The position numbers were made by a program, and so were the translations under genes. Shown piece after piece: positions 1-7,712 of a DNA stretch of 31,074 nt; the stretch's first letter is position 1, and each line of letters begins with the position of its first letter. Source of the DNA: an uncultured Lachnospiraceae bacterium (GTDB lineage: Bacteria; Bacillota; Clostridia; Lachnospirales; Lachnospiraceae); NCBI GenBank assembly GCA_910586125.1, contig CAJUHP010000034.1, positions 1-31,074 on the forward strand. The letters run 5' to 3'. A model generated the notes under the pieces. That model had not been told where the DNA came from. It ran no database searches and saw nothing but the letters and a program-made list of their open reading frames with translations.

Positions 1-84
1 CCCTATTTCGACAGTTTTGTTTTTTCACTGTCTACTTTAGAGGGAGCATATCAAAGTACAGACTGCCTTTTTGCTTTTTGATAC

Positions 85-112
85 TTGTCTATTTCATGAT
101 TTGTGCTATAGT
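85..112 (+). promoter_or_regulatory. Putative sigma-A promoter for the ECF/peptidase operon
   Basis: A TTGTCT box at 85-90 and a TATAGT box at 107-112 are separated by 16 bases, and TG lies one base before the -10 box. Transcription from here would begin near 119 and leave an unusually long leader of about 240 bases before the first gene at 357. The match is by eye only. Confidence 0.5.
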
Positions 113-187
113 AAAGGGGAATGTTATTCCCAGGAAAACATATCCCCGCACCGGTTTTCATCATGAATATCAGAAAAAGAAAATGAG

Positions 188-258
188 AAAGAGCCGACCC
201 GCCGGGCGGCAACTTGCACCGTTTTCTTGCTCCTATCTGCCGGAAAACGGCTCTTTTT
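188..258 (+). promoter_or_regulatory. Structured leader with terminator-like hairpin
   Basis: AAAGAGCCG at 188-196 can pair with CGGCTCTTT at 248-256, and a run of T follows, giving a terminator-like end. Inside it, CCGTTTTC at 219-226 is perfectly complementary to GAAAACGG at 243-250 and shares bases 248-250 with the first helix, so the two cannot fully form together. This resembles an attenuator upstream of the ECF transporter gene. I could not match it to a riboswitch class I know. It could also simply be the terminator of a transcript entering from the left. Confidence 0.45.
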
Positions 259-356
259 GTGTTCCTGCGAAACGTTCCTTTTTATCCCCATAATAAGAAG
301 TGCTGAAAGACAGGGGACGTATTCTGCGCCGTTTTATCAGCCGAAAAAGGAGAAAA

Positions 357-965
357 ATGAAACATCAAAAAGAAACCCGTACCCGTTACATGACACAGAT
401 GGCTTTGCTGATCGCCGTCATTTTTTTGATGGCATTTACCCCGCTTGGGTATCTGCGCACGCCGGTTCTGTCCATCACATTTCTGCCCGTTCCGGTGGCG
501 GTGGGAGCCATGCTCTTAGGCCCCCGGGGAGGCGCCGTCTGCGGTCTGGCCTTTGGCCTGACCAGTTTTATGCAGAGCTTTAGCGGGAGCGGTCTGGGAG
601 CGGTGCTGCTGGGGCTTAACCCGGTCGGTGCAGCCGTTACCTGCATTGTCCCCCGCATTTTGGAGGGTCTGCTTTGCGCTCTGGTTTTTCAGGCGGTGAG
701 AAAGATATCAAAGAAGGGCGCGTACTATGCGGCCAGCCTGGCCTGCCCTCTTTTCAATACGTTGCTTTTTATGAGCGCGCTGCTTTTGATTTTTTACGAC
801 ACGGAATATATGCAAAATCTAGCCCGATCTCTCGGCGTCCTCAATCCTCTGGCTTTGGCGGCGGTTCTGGTGGGAGTGCAGGGGCTGGTGGAAGCGGGCG
901 TCTGTTTTCTGGTGGCCAGCGCCGTATCCAGAGCGCTCTGCGCGGCACGTGAGACGGACGGATGA
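357..965 (+). CDS. ECF transporter S component, PanT-like
   Basis: This 202-residue protein is a multi-span membrane protein of the size expected for the substrate-binding S subunit of an energy-coupling factor transporter. The N-terminal part has the pattern of PanT-type (pantothenate) S components: a basic start, then LLIAVIFLMAFTPLGY, then a GAMLLGPRGGAVCGLAFGLTS stretch followed by further hydrophobic helices. S components work with a shared EcfA-EcfA'-EcfT module, which is not in this window. The ATG at 357 is preferred over an upstream in-frame start at 300 because AAAAAGGAG lies just before it. The next gene starts 20 bases after the stop with its own ribosome binding site, so the two are probably one operon. 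The pantothenate assignment is by family resemblance only; another small vitamin is possible. Confidence 0.75.
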   Translation: MKHQKETRTRYMTQMALLIAVIFLMAFTPLGYLRTPVLSITFLPVPVAVGAMLLGPRGGAVCGLAFGLTSFMQSFSGSGLGAVLLGLNPVGAAVTCIVPRILEGLLCALVFQAVRKISKKGAYYAASLACPLFNTLLFMSALLLIFYDTEYMQNLARSLGVLNPLALAAVLVGVQGLVEAGVCFLVASAVSRALCAARETDG

Positions 966-984
966 AAGGGAAAGGAGACGGAGA

Positions 985-1941
985 ATGGAAGGGATAAGAG
1001 AGATACCGGTTACACAGATCGAAGGGATGCGCATCGGAAATGCGCAGAATGAAGCGGCAGGGACCGGCGTCACGGTTCTGCTGTTTGAAAAAGGAGCCAC
1101 TGTAGGGGTAGACATCAGCGGCGGCGGGCCGGCTTCCCGAGAGACGCCGCTGGCGTCTCCGCTCACGGCAGATAATTTGGTTCATGCCATTGTGCTGTCC
1201 GGCGGTTCCGCCTTTGGTTTGGCGGCTTCCGACGGCGTGATGCGCTATCTGGAGGAGCGGGGAATCGGATTTGACACAGGTTTTGCCAAGGTACCGCTGG
1301 TGTGCCAGTCCTGCATCTACGATCTGGGCTGGAAGCGTGCGGATATCCGTCCGGACGGAGAAATGGGATACGCGGCCTGTGTGGACGCCGAGAGAAACGA
1401 GCCGGTCTGCGGCAGTGTGGGCGGCGGTACGGGAGCCACCGTGGGCAAGCTGTTCGGTATGGCCCGCGCCATGAAGGCCGGAATCGGAATCTATGCGGCC
1501 GCGGCAGGTCCTCTTTGGATGGCGGCAGTGGTGATAGTGAACGCGCTGGGAGATATCTGCGATCCCAAGACGGGGAAAAAGACGGCAGGGCTGCGCACGG
1601 AGGATGGTACGGGATTCTCCGATACCTGCCAGGAGATGTACCGGCTTGCCCTGCAGAATATTCCGGGAGCGAGAGGAACCACCAATACCACGATCGGCGC
1701 CATTGTTACCAACGGCTGTTTTTCCAAGGCGAAGATGAATAAAATCGCCTCCATGGCCCGCACGGCCTATGCCCGCTGCATCCGCCCGGTGGGAACCATG
1801 GCGGACGGCGATACCATCTACGCGGCTTCTGTCGGAAAAGTTCCTGCGGATATCAATGTGGCCGGAACACTGGCAGCCCTGGCGATGGAAGAGGCGATCG
1901 CAAGAGCGGTGCCGCCGGCAAAAGAGGCGAGGGCTCTGTGA
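985..1941 (+). CDS. P1 family (DmpA/BapA-like) peptidase
   Basis: The 318-residue product matches the P1/DmpA family of self-processing N-terminal-nucleophile hydrolases, which include L-aminopeptidase/D-esterases and beta-aminopeptidases. Visible signatures are LSGGSAFGLAA near the N-terminal third, a GSVGGGTGATVGK glycine-rich stretch, and NTTIGAIVTNG. In relatives of the last motif, the chain is cut just before the Thr/Ser that becomes the nucleophile. No signal peptide is seen, so it is probably cytoplasmic. The ATG at 985 has AAAGGAG at 971-977. An in-frame ATG at 949 overlaps the transporter gene and lacks a comparable site. Close coupling to a PanT-like transporter suggests, by inference, release of a vitamin or beta-alanine-containing compound from a conjugate after uptake. 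Confidence 0.8.
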   Translation: MEGIREIPVTQIEGMRIGNAQNEAAGTGVTVLLFEKGATVGVDISGGGPASRETPLASPLTADNLVHAIVLSGGSAFGLAASDGVMRYLEERGIGFDTGFAKVPLVCQSCIYDLGWKRADIRPDGEMGYAACVDAERNEPVCGSVGGGTGATVGKLFGMARAMKAGIGIYAAAAGPLWMAAVVIVNALGDICDPKTGKKTAGLRTEDGTGFSDTCQEMYRLALQNIPGARGTTNTTIGAIVTNGCFSKAKMNKIASMARTAYARCIRPVGTMADGDTIYAASVGKVPADINVAGTLAALAMEEAIARAVPPAKEARAL

Positions 1942-2070
1942 AAAACAACGGGGTGGGAATCCGCTCTTTTTACAGCATAAGTCACGAATACCGTGCGGCG
2001 CTCATAAGGAATCTGCACAAAAAAAAATAGAGATTGCTGTAAAGTTTGTACACACTTATCGGCGGACAAG

Positions 2071-2184
2071 TGCTATACTAATTACCGTAAAACAACCCCC
2101 CCAATACATTAGTTTTACAAACCCCATAAAATGAAATACCTTCTCCTGAAAGAGACAGCAGCGGTCGTTGCTGTCTCTTTCTCT
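2071..2184 (+). ncRNA. Candidate small RNA between the peptidase and sigma-like genes
   Basis: An extended -10 element (TGC then TATACT at 2074-2079) would start transcription near 2085. About 100 bases later a strong terminator is present: GAGACAGCA pairs with TGCTGTCTC within 2151-2178, followed by TTTCTCT. Within the short transcript, GTAAAAC at 2087-2093 pairs with GTTTTAC at 2112-2118 and exposes a loop with seven C residues (2096-2102). Unpaired ACCCC and TCTCCT stretches follow. C-rich unpaired stretches are typical of Gram-positive small RNAs that block ribosome binding sites. No good -35 box is visible, and the element could instead be an attenuated leader of the next gene. Confidence 0.4.
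2151..2184 (+). terminator. Intrinsic terminator
   Basis: A stem of about ten base pairs (AGAGACAGCA with TGCTGTCTCT), an eight-base loop and a T-rich tail. A second weaker hairpin, TCAGACC with GGTCTGA at 2188-2206, follows at once and is also trailed by T residues. Confidence 0.75.
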
Positions 2185-2275
2185 GTCTCAGACCTGTCTG
2201 GTCTGAAATTTTTCTGACTTTCCCCTGTTCTTTTTTTGCGGTTTATGTTATATTACCTCTTAGGAGTGATGAAAA

Positions 2276-3040
2276 ATGGATAAACAGGAACAATTGCGAG
2301 AAGCTTTGAGAGAATTGTTTGCTCTGGCAAAACAAGCGGACAACCACCTGACGAAAGAGCAGGTGACAGAGGTCTGCAGAAGGATTTCGCTGGACGAGCG
2401 GCAGAGGGAAGTGCTGTGCGCTTATCTGGAGCGAAACCATTTGACGATTGAAGGGTATACTGCCGGTGAGGAGCCGGCGCCGCTGCAGGACAGCGCGTGT
2501 GAACGGGAGGATGCACAGACAGGAGAGGACGCGGTCTCTTTTCAGGCTTACTTGAAGGAGATAAAAAATGTGAAGCCCTGGCAGGAGAAGGAAGAGGCAG
2601 ACTTGATCGGGGCCATGCAGGCCGGCGATCCGTGTGCCAGAAAGCGTCTGATCGAGGGAAATCTTCATCTGGTGGTGCAAAAAGCGCAGGAATATCTAGG
2701 AAGAGGGATTCTGGCAGCCGATCTGGTGCAGGAAGGCAATCTGGCTTTGATGGATGCCATGGACAGTCTGGAGGCCGGGGAAGATCTGCAGGCGCATCTT
2801 ATGGCGGCGATTGCAAGCGCCATGGAGGAGGCACTGAAACGCCAGTCCGGAGCCGACGACGTGGGACGGTGTCTGGCGGAGGATGCCAACGCGCTGATGA
2901 AGGCCACAGAGGTTCTCGCAGAAAAACTGGAGCGGGAGGCCACGGCGGAGGAACTGGCGGATTATCTGCATGTCAGTCCGGAGAGAGTAAAGATTTTGGC
3001 AAAGATATCTCTGGATGCGCTGAACGGCTGCGACGAATAA
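2276..3040 (+). CDS. Degenerate sigma-70-like protein lacking region 4
   Basis: The 254-residue product resembles primary-type sigma factors only in part. From residue 89, FQAYLKEI and a following stretch with ARKRLIEGNLHLVV and DLVQEGNLALMDAMD match sigma regions 1.2/2.1-2.2, the core-polymerase-binding part. The next segment should carry the aromatic promoter-melting motif (FSTYATWWIRQAI type) but is replaced by an alanine-rich helix without it. A region-3-like segment (residues about 210-246, with REATAEELADYLHVSPERV) follows, and the protein ends without region 4. It may bind core polymerase yet be unable to read a normal promoter, so it could be a modulator rather than a true sigma. AGGAG at 2262-2266 supports the start. 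It stands alone ahead of purL; CGGCAGA/TCTGCCG (3048-3068) can form a small hairpin after its stop. Confidence 0.7.
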   Translation: MDKQEQLREALRELFALAKQADNHLTKEQVTEVCRRISLDERQREVLCAYLERNHLTIEGYTAGEEPAPLQDSACEREDAQTGEDAVSFQAYLKEIKNVKPWQEKEEADLIGAMQAGDPCARKRLIEGNLHLVVQKAQEYLGRGILAADLVQEGNLALMDAMDSLEAGEDLQAHLMAAIASAMEEALKRQSGADDVGRCLAEDANALMKATEVLAEKLEREATAEELADYLHVSPERVKILAKISLDALNGCDE

Positions 3041-3095
3041 AAATTACCGGCAGATTTTTTCTCTGCCGTTATGAGAAGACAGGATGGAGGAAACG

Positions 3096-6000
3096 ATGAG
3101 CGTAAAAAGAATTTATGTGGAAAAAAAGGCTCCCTATGCCGTAAAGGCCAGAGAATTAAAGGAGGAAGCCGGCAGCTATCTGGGGATTAAAACCGTGAGC
3201 GCCGTGCGGGTTTTGATTCGCTATGATATGGAGCATTTATCGGAGGAGACATATGAGAGGGCCAAACGGACCATTTTTTCCGAACCTCCCGTGGACGAGA
3301 TTTACGAGGGCGGATTTCCCCATCAGGAGGACGATTTCATTTTTTCCGTGGAATATCTGCCCGGCCAGTTTGATCAGCGGGCCGACTCGGCCATGCAGTG
3401 CGTAAAGCTGCTCAAAGAAGAGGAGGAGCCGTTGATCCGCACGGCGGTCACATACGTGATAAGCGGCGCTCTGACCGGGGAGGAGCAGGCCAGGCTTAAA
3501 GCCCACTGCATCAATCCGGTGGATTCCAGAGAGGCGGCGGCAAAGGTGCCGGACACGCTTTTAGCGGTATTTCCGGAGCCGGAGGATGTAAAGATCTTTG
3601 ACGGATTTACCGCCATGAGCGAAGAGGCGCTTCGCTCGCTCTACGACAGCCTGGGACTGGCGATGACATTTCGGGATTTTCTTCATATCCGCGGGTATTT
3701 TGAGAGGGAAGAGAAGAGAGATCCGTCCATGACCGAAATCCGTGTGCTGGATACCTACTGGTCGGATCACTGCCGGCACACTACGTTTCAGACCGAGCTG
3801 AAGCATATTACGTTTGAGCCCGGCGATTATCTGGCTCCTATTCAGGAGAGCTATGAGGACTATGTAAAAACACGCGGCGAGCTTTTTGCGGACCGCCCGG
3901 ACAAGTTCCCGTGCCTGATGGATCTGGCTCTGATCGCCATGCGCCGTCTGAAAAAAGAGGGAAAGCTTGCCGACCAGGAGGAGTCGGACGAGATCAATGC
4001 CTGCAGCATCGTCGTTCCGGTCGAGGTTGACGGAAAGAGCGAGGAATGGCTTGTCAATTTCAAGAATGAAACGCACAATCATCCCACAGAGATCGAGCCC
4101 TTCGGCGGCGCGGCCACCTGTCTGGGCGGCGCGATCCGCGATCCGCTGTCGGGAAGAACCTATGTGTATCAGGCCATGCGCATTACCGGAGCGGCGGATC
4201 CCACCGCTCTAGTGGAATCCACCATGAAGGGCAAGCTTCCGCAGAAAAAGCTGGTGACAGGCGCCGCGGCCGGCTACAGCTCCTACGGAAATCAGATTGG
4301 TCTGGCAACCGGTTATGTAAAAGAGATCTATCATCCGGGCTATGCGGCCAAGCGGATGGAGATCGGCGCCGTCATGGGAGCCGCGCCGCGCCGCGCCGTG
4401 ATCCGGGAGACATCCGATCCCGGCGATGTGATTATTCTGCTGGGCGGCAGGACCGGAAGGGACGGCTGCGGCGGCGCGACCGGCTCCTCCAAAGTGCATA
4501 CGGAAGCTTCGATTGAAACCTGCGGGGCCGAAGTGCAGAAGGGCAACGCACCCACGGAGAGAAAGCTGCAGAGACTGTTCCGCAGGGAGGAAGTCAGCCG
4601 CCGGATCAAGAAGTGCAATGACTTCGGCGCCGGCGGCGTATCGGTCGCCATCGGTGAGCTCGCGGACGGACTGCGCGTGGACTTAGACCGGGTTCCCAAG
4701 AAATATGCCGGTCTGGACGGAACGGAGATCGCGATCTCCGAATCGCAGGAGCGGATGGCCGTGGTGGTCGATCCGAAGGATGTGGAGGCGTTTCTGGCGT
4801 TTGCCGAAGAGGAAAATCTGGAGGCAACACCGGTGGCTGTTGTGACGAAGGAGCCTCGTCTGGTTCTGGTCTGGAGAGGAAAGACCATTGTAGATATCAG
4901 CCGGGCGTTTTTAGACACCAACGGCGCGCACCAGGAGACGGACGTGACGGTGGTCACGCCTAACCGGCAGGGAAATCCCTTTTTGGAGGCCGGCAAAGCG
5001 GCGGATTGCAGATCGTTTCAGGAGAGATGGCTTTCAACATTGTCGGATCTCAATGTCTGCTCCCAGAAAGGGCTGGTGGAGATGTTTGACTCTTCCATCG
5101 GATCGGGCAGTGTGCTGATGCCCTACGGCGGTCGGTATCAATTGACGGAGACGCAGGCGATGGTGGCCAAGCTGCCGGTACAGACAGGAAAAACGGATAC
5201 GGTGACGATGATGAGCTACGGGTTTGACCCGTATCTGTCCTCCTGGAGTCCGTATCACGGGGCGGTCTATGCGGTGACGTCGTCCATAGCCAAGATTGTG
5301 GCGGCGGGCGGCGACGCAGGAAAGATCCGCTTTACATTTCAGGAATATTTCCGCCGTATGACGGAGGATTCCAGGCGCTGGAGCGAACCGTTTACGGCGC
5401 TTTTGGGTGCGTACCGGGCGCAGATCGGCTTTGGCCTGCCCAGCATCGGCGGCAAGGACAGCATGTCCGGTTCTTTCAATGATATGGATGTGCCGCCTAC
5501 GCTGGTATCCTTTGCCGTGGATGTGGCCGACGGGCGTCATGTGGTCACGCCGGAGCTGAAGAGAGCCGGGAACCGCCTGGTGCTGTTTACGGTGGAGAGG
5601 GACGCTTATGATCTGCCTGTATTTGAGCAGGTATTAAGGCTGTACGGGCAGATTCACGAGGAGATTCTTTCAGGCCGCATTCTTTCGGCCTATGTGTGCG
5701 AGAGGAAGGGCCTGGCCGAGAGCCTCAGCAAGATGGCTTTCGGCAACGGCCTGGGCGTATCGCTGGAACAAGAGGCGGGACCGTATCTCTTTGCGCCCGG
5801 CTGGGGCAATATCGTGGCGGAGATACCGGCGGATGCCGTCTTGAAAGCGCCGTATACTGCGGTGGGGACTGTGACGGAAAAACCGGAATTTGTTTTCGGC
5901 GCGGAGAAATTATCCCTTGAGGATGCGTTACAAGCATGGAAAGCGCCGCTTGAGCCGGTGTTTCCGACGGATTCGGGCGTGGAAAAAACCGCGGCTCTGA

Positions 6001-6848
6001 CAAAACAATATCAGGGCGGTTCGGTTTTGGTGTGCCGGCATAAATGCGCCAGACCCTCCGTATTTATTCCGGTATTTCCCGGAACCAACTGCGAGTATGA
6101 CAGCGCCGCCGCATTCAAAAGGGCCGGGGCCAAAGTCACGGACCTGGTGTTTAAAAATTTGACGGCCTGCGCGATCCGCGATTCGGTGGACGCGTTTGTC
6201 AAGGAGATTGATAAAGCGCAGATTATTATGTTCCCCGGCGGTTTTTCCGCCGGCGATGAGCCGGAGGGCAGCGCAAAATTTTTTGCGACGGTGTTCCGCA
6301 ACGAGCGGATCGCTGAGGCGGTGAACCGGCTGCTGAACGAGCGCGACGGTCTGATGCTTGGCATCTGCAACGGTTTCCAGGCATTGATCAAGCTGGGGCT
6401 TTTGCCTTATGGGCAGATCTGCGAGCAGAAGGAAGATTCTCCCACGCTGACGATGAATACAATCGGCCGTCATGTGTCAAAAATGGTATATACAGAGGTG
6501 GTTTCAAACAAATCTCCCTGGCTGAACGGGGCAGGTGTGGGCCGGATTTACTGCGTTCCCGCCTCGCACGGAGAAGGACGTTTTGTGGCAAATGAGGCGT
6601 GGATTCGCCGTCTGATGGAAAACGGACAGATTGCGACGCAGTATGTGGACGGACAGGGAAACGTCACCATGGACGAGGACTGGAACGTCAACGGCTCCTT
6701 CCATGCCGTCGAGGGCATCACCAGTCCGGACGGAAGGATTCTGGGCAAGATGGCTCACAGCGAGCGCCGCGGGGACAATGTGGCGCGCAATATTTACGGT
6801 GAGCAGGACATGAAGATCTTTGAGTCCGGAGTGAAGTATTTCAGCTAA
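3096..6848 (+). CDS. purL: Phosphoribosylformylglycinamidine synthase, single-chain
   Basis: This 1250-residue enzyme converts FGAR, glutamine and ATP to FGAM in purine synthesis. It is the fused form in which synthetase and glutaminase (PurQ-like) lie on one chain, as in a Firmicutes clade, rather than the separate PurS, PurL and PurQ of Bacillus. Visible landmarks are TYWSDHCRHTTF, the ETHNHPTEIEPFGG active-site segment around His327 and His329, GGKDSM in the second synthetase half, and the C-terminal glutaminase with FPGTNCEYD and GICNGFQ containing the nucleophile Cys1091. The start at 3096 is chosen because GGAGG at 3086-3090 sits five bases upstream; the ATG at 3084 overlaps that site. 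It appears intact. No other purine genes are in the window, so it is an orphan locus here. Confidence 0.95.
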   Translation: MSVKRIYVEKKAPYAVKARELKEEAGSYLGIKTVSAVRVLIRYDMEHLSEETYERAKRTIFSEPPVDEIYEGGFPHQEDDFIFSVEYLPGQFDQRADSAMQCVKLLKEEEEPLIRTAVTYVISGALTGEEQARLKAHCINPVDSREAAAKVPDTLLAVFPEPEDVKIFDGFTAMSEEALRSLYDSLGLAMTFRDFLHIRGYFEREEKRDPSMTEIRVLDTYWSDHCRHTTFQTELKHITFEPGDYLAPIQESYEDYVKTRGELFADRPDKFPCLMDLALIAMRRLKKEGKLADQEESDEINACSIVVPVEVDGKSEEWLVNFKNETHNHPTEIEPFGGAATCLGGAIRDPLSGRTYVYQAMRITGAADPTALVESTMKGKLPQKKLVTGAAAGYSSYGNQIGLATGYVKEIYHPGYAAKRMEIGAVMGAAPRRAVIRETSDPGDVIILLGGRTGRDGCGGATGSSKVHTEASIETCGAEVQKGNAPTERKLQRLFRREEVSRRIKKCNDFGAGGVSVAIGELADGLRVDLDRVPKKYAGLDGTEIAISESQERMAVVVDPKDVEAFLAFAEEENLEATPVAVVTKEPRLVLVWRGKTIVDISRAFLDTNGAHQETDVTVVTPNRQGNPFLEAGKAADCRSFQERWLSTLSDLNVCSQKGLVEMFDSSIGSGSVLMPYGGRYQLTETQAMVAKLPVQTGKTDTVTMMSYGFDPYLSSWSPYHGAVYAVTSSIAKIVAAGGDAGKIRFTFQEYFRRMTEDSRRWSEPFTALLGAYRAQIGFGLPSIGGKDSMSGSFNDMDVPPTLVSFAVDVADGRHVVTPELKRAGNRLVLFTVERDAYDLPVFEQVLRLYGQIHEEILSGRILSAYVCERKGLAESLSKMAFGNGLGVSLEQEAGPYLFAPGWGNIVAEIPADAVLKAPYTAVGTVTEKPEFVFGAEKLSLEDALQAWKAPLEPVFPTDSGVEKTAALTKQYQGGSVLVCRHKCARPSVFIPVFPGTNCEYDSAAAFKRAGAKVTDLVFKNLTACAIRDSVDAFVKEIDKAQIIMFPGGFSAGDEPEGSAKFFATVFRNERIAEAVNRLLNERDGLMLGICNGFQALIKLGLLPYGQICEQKEDSPTLTMNTIGRHVSKMVYTEVVSNKSPWLNGAGVGRIYCVPASHGEGRFVANEAWIRRLMENGQIATQYVDGQGNVTMDEDWNVNGSFHAVEGITSPDGRILGKMAHSERRGDNVARNIYGEQDMKIFESGVKYFS

Positions 6849-6873
6849 ATTTCAACCAAGGGAGGTTTTATCT

Positions 6874-7665
6874 ATGCCGGCAGTTTATGCGCATGATACG
6901 TTTGGAAAGATTGTCTATAAGGAGCTGGAGGGAGAGATCCGGCGGCTGGTGCAGAAGTATCAGGAGTATTTCCGAATCGGCCTGCAGGGGCCGGACATTC
7001 TGTTTTTCTATCGTCCGTTTTGTTCCAATTTGGTCAATGCGACCGGTCATCGAATCCATGAGGAAATTGCGGATGGTTTCTTTGAACATGCCAGGGAGGT
7101 TGTGGCGGTACATGGGAAAGATTCGCCGCACTGTGCCTATATTCTGGGGGTGATCTGCCATTTTATGCTGGACAGCGAGTGCCATGGCTGTGTGGGGGAG
7201 ATGATGGAAAAGACCGGGATCAGCCATAATGAGATTGAGACAGAGTTTGAACGGTATCTGATGCTGCGGGCCGGGCAGGAGCCCAGAAAGGTCAGACTGG
7301 ATGGGCGCATTCCCACCGACGAAGCTGCCGCCTGGGTTATGAGTGAATTTTATGAGGGGATCACACCCGCGGAGATGCGCCGGTCGCTGAAATCCATGAA
7401 GCAGGTGAAACGTCTTCTGCACGTGGAGAGCCGGGGGAAAGAAAAGCTGGTTGACGGAATTTTAAGACAGGCAGACCGGGAGGGGAAGCTGGACGGAATC
7501 CTGATGAGACTGACGGCCAACGAGGACTGCCGTCCCGTAAACCGCGAGTTGTTTGCCCGCTACAAGGCGGCGGTACAGCCGACGGTGACAGTGATCTATA
7601 AATACTATCAGACATTGGATTCTGACGAACCGATGCCGGCCCGTTTTGGGCGGAATTTCTGCTGA
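6874..7665 (+). CDS. Zinc-dependent phospholipase C family protein
   Basis: The 263-residue protein matches the zinc-dependent phospholipase C/S1-P1-like all-helical family (PF00882 type). Supporting features are the early YAHDTFG motif, RIGLQGPDILFFY, and the helix CHFMLDSECHG, whose His and Asp residues are the expected metal ligands. No secretion signal is visible, unlike the clostridial toxins, so this is the cytoplasmic housekeeping-like version common in Clostridia, whose substrate is not established. GGGAGG at 6860-6865 precedes the ATG. It starts 25 bases after purL and could share its transcript, with the MFS gene downstream. Confidence 0.75.
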   Translation: MPAVYAHDTFGKIVYKELEGEIRRLVQKYQEYFRIGLQGPDILFFYRPFCSNLVNATGHRIHEEIADGFFEHAREVVAVHGKDSPHCAYILGVICHFMLDSECHGCVGEMMEKTGISHNEIETEFERYLMLRAGQEPRKVRLDGRIPTDEAAAWVMSEFYEGITPAEMRRSLKSMKQVKRLLHVESRGKEKLVDGILRQADREGKLDGILMRLTANEDCRPVNRELFARYKAAVQPTVTVIYKYYQTLDSDEPMPARFGRNFC

Positions 7666-7712
7666 CGCCGGAAGAATATTTTTCTGAGCGATAGGGATTT
7701 TGTGGAGGGATT

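Noticed and set aside
78..293. A 71-codon plus-strand frame in the leader region.
   Set aside because: It spans the predicted promoter and terminator-like hairpin, has no ribosome binding site and no protein-like pattern.
2249..2254. TATATT box directly upstream of the sigma-like gene as its promoter.
   Set aside because: Transcription would start within the ribosome binding site at about 2261, leaving almost no leader, and there is no matching -35 box.
1942..2275. Considered a purine riboswitch or PurR-type control region, given purL further downstream.
   Set aside because: No purine riboswitch core or PurBox-like sequence is visible, and the sigma-like gene lies between this region and purL.
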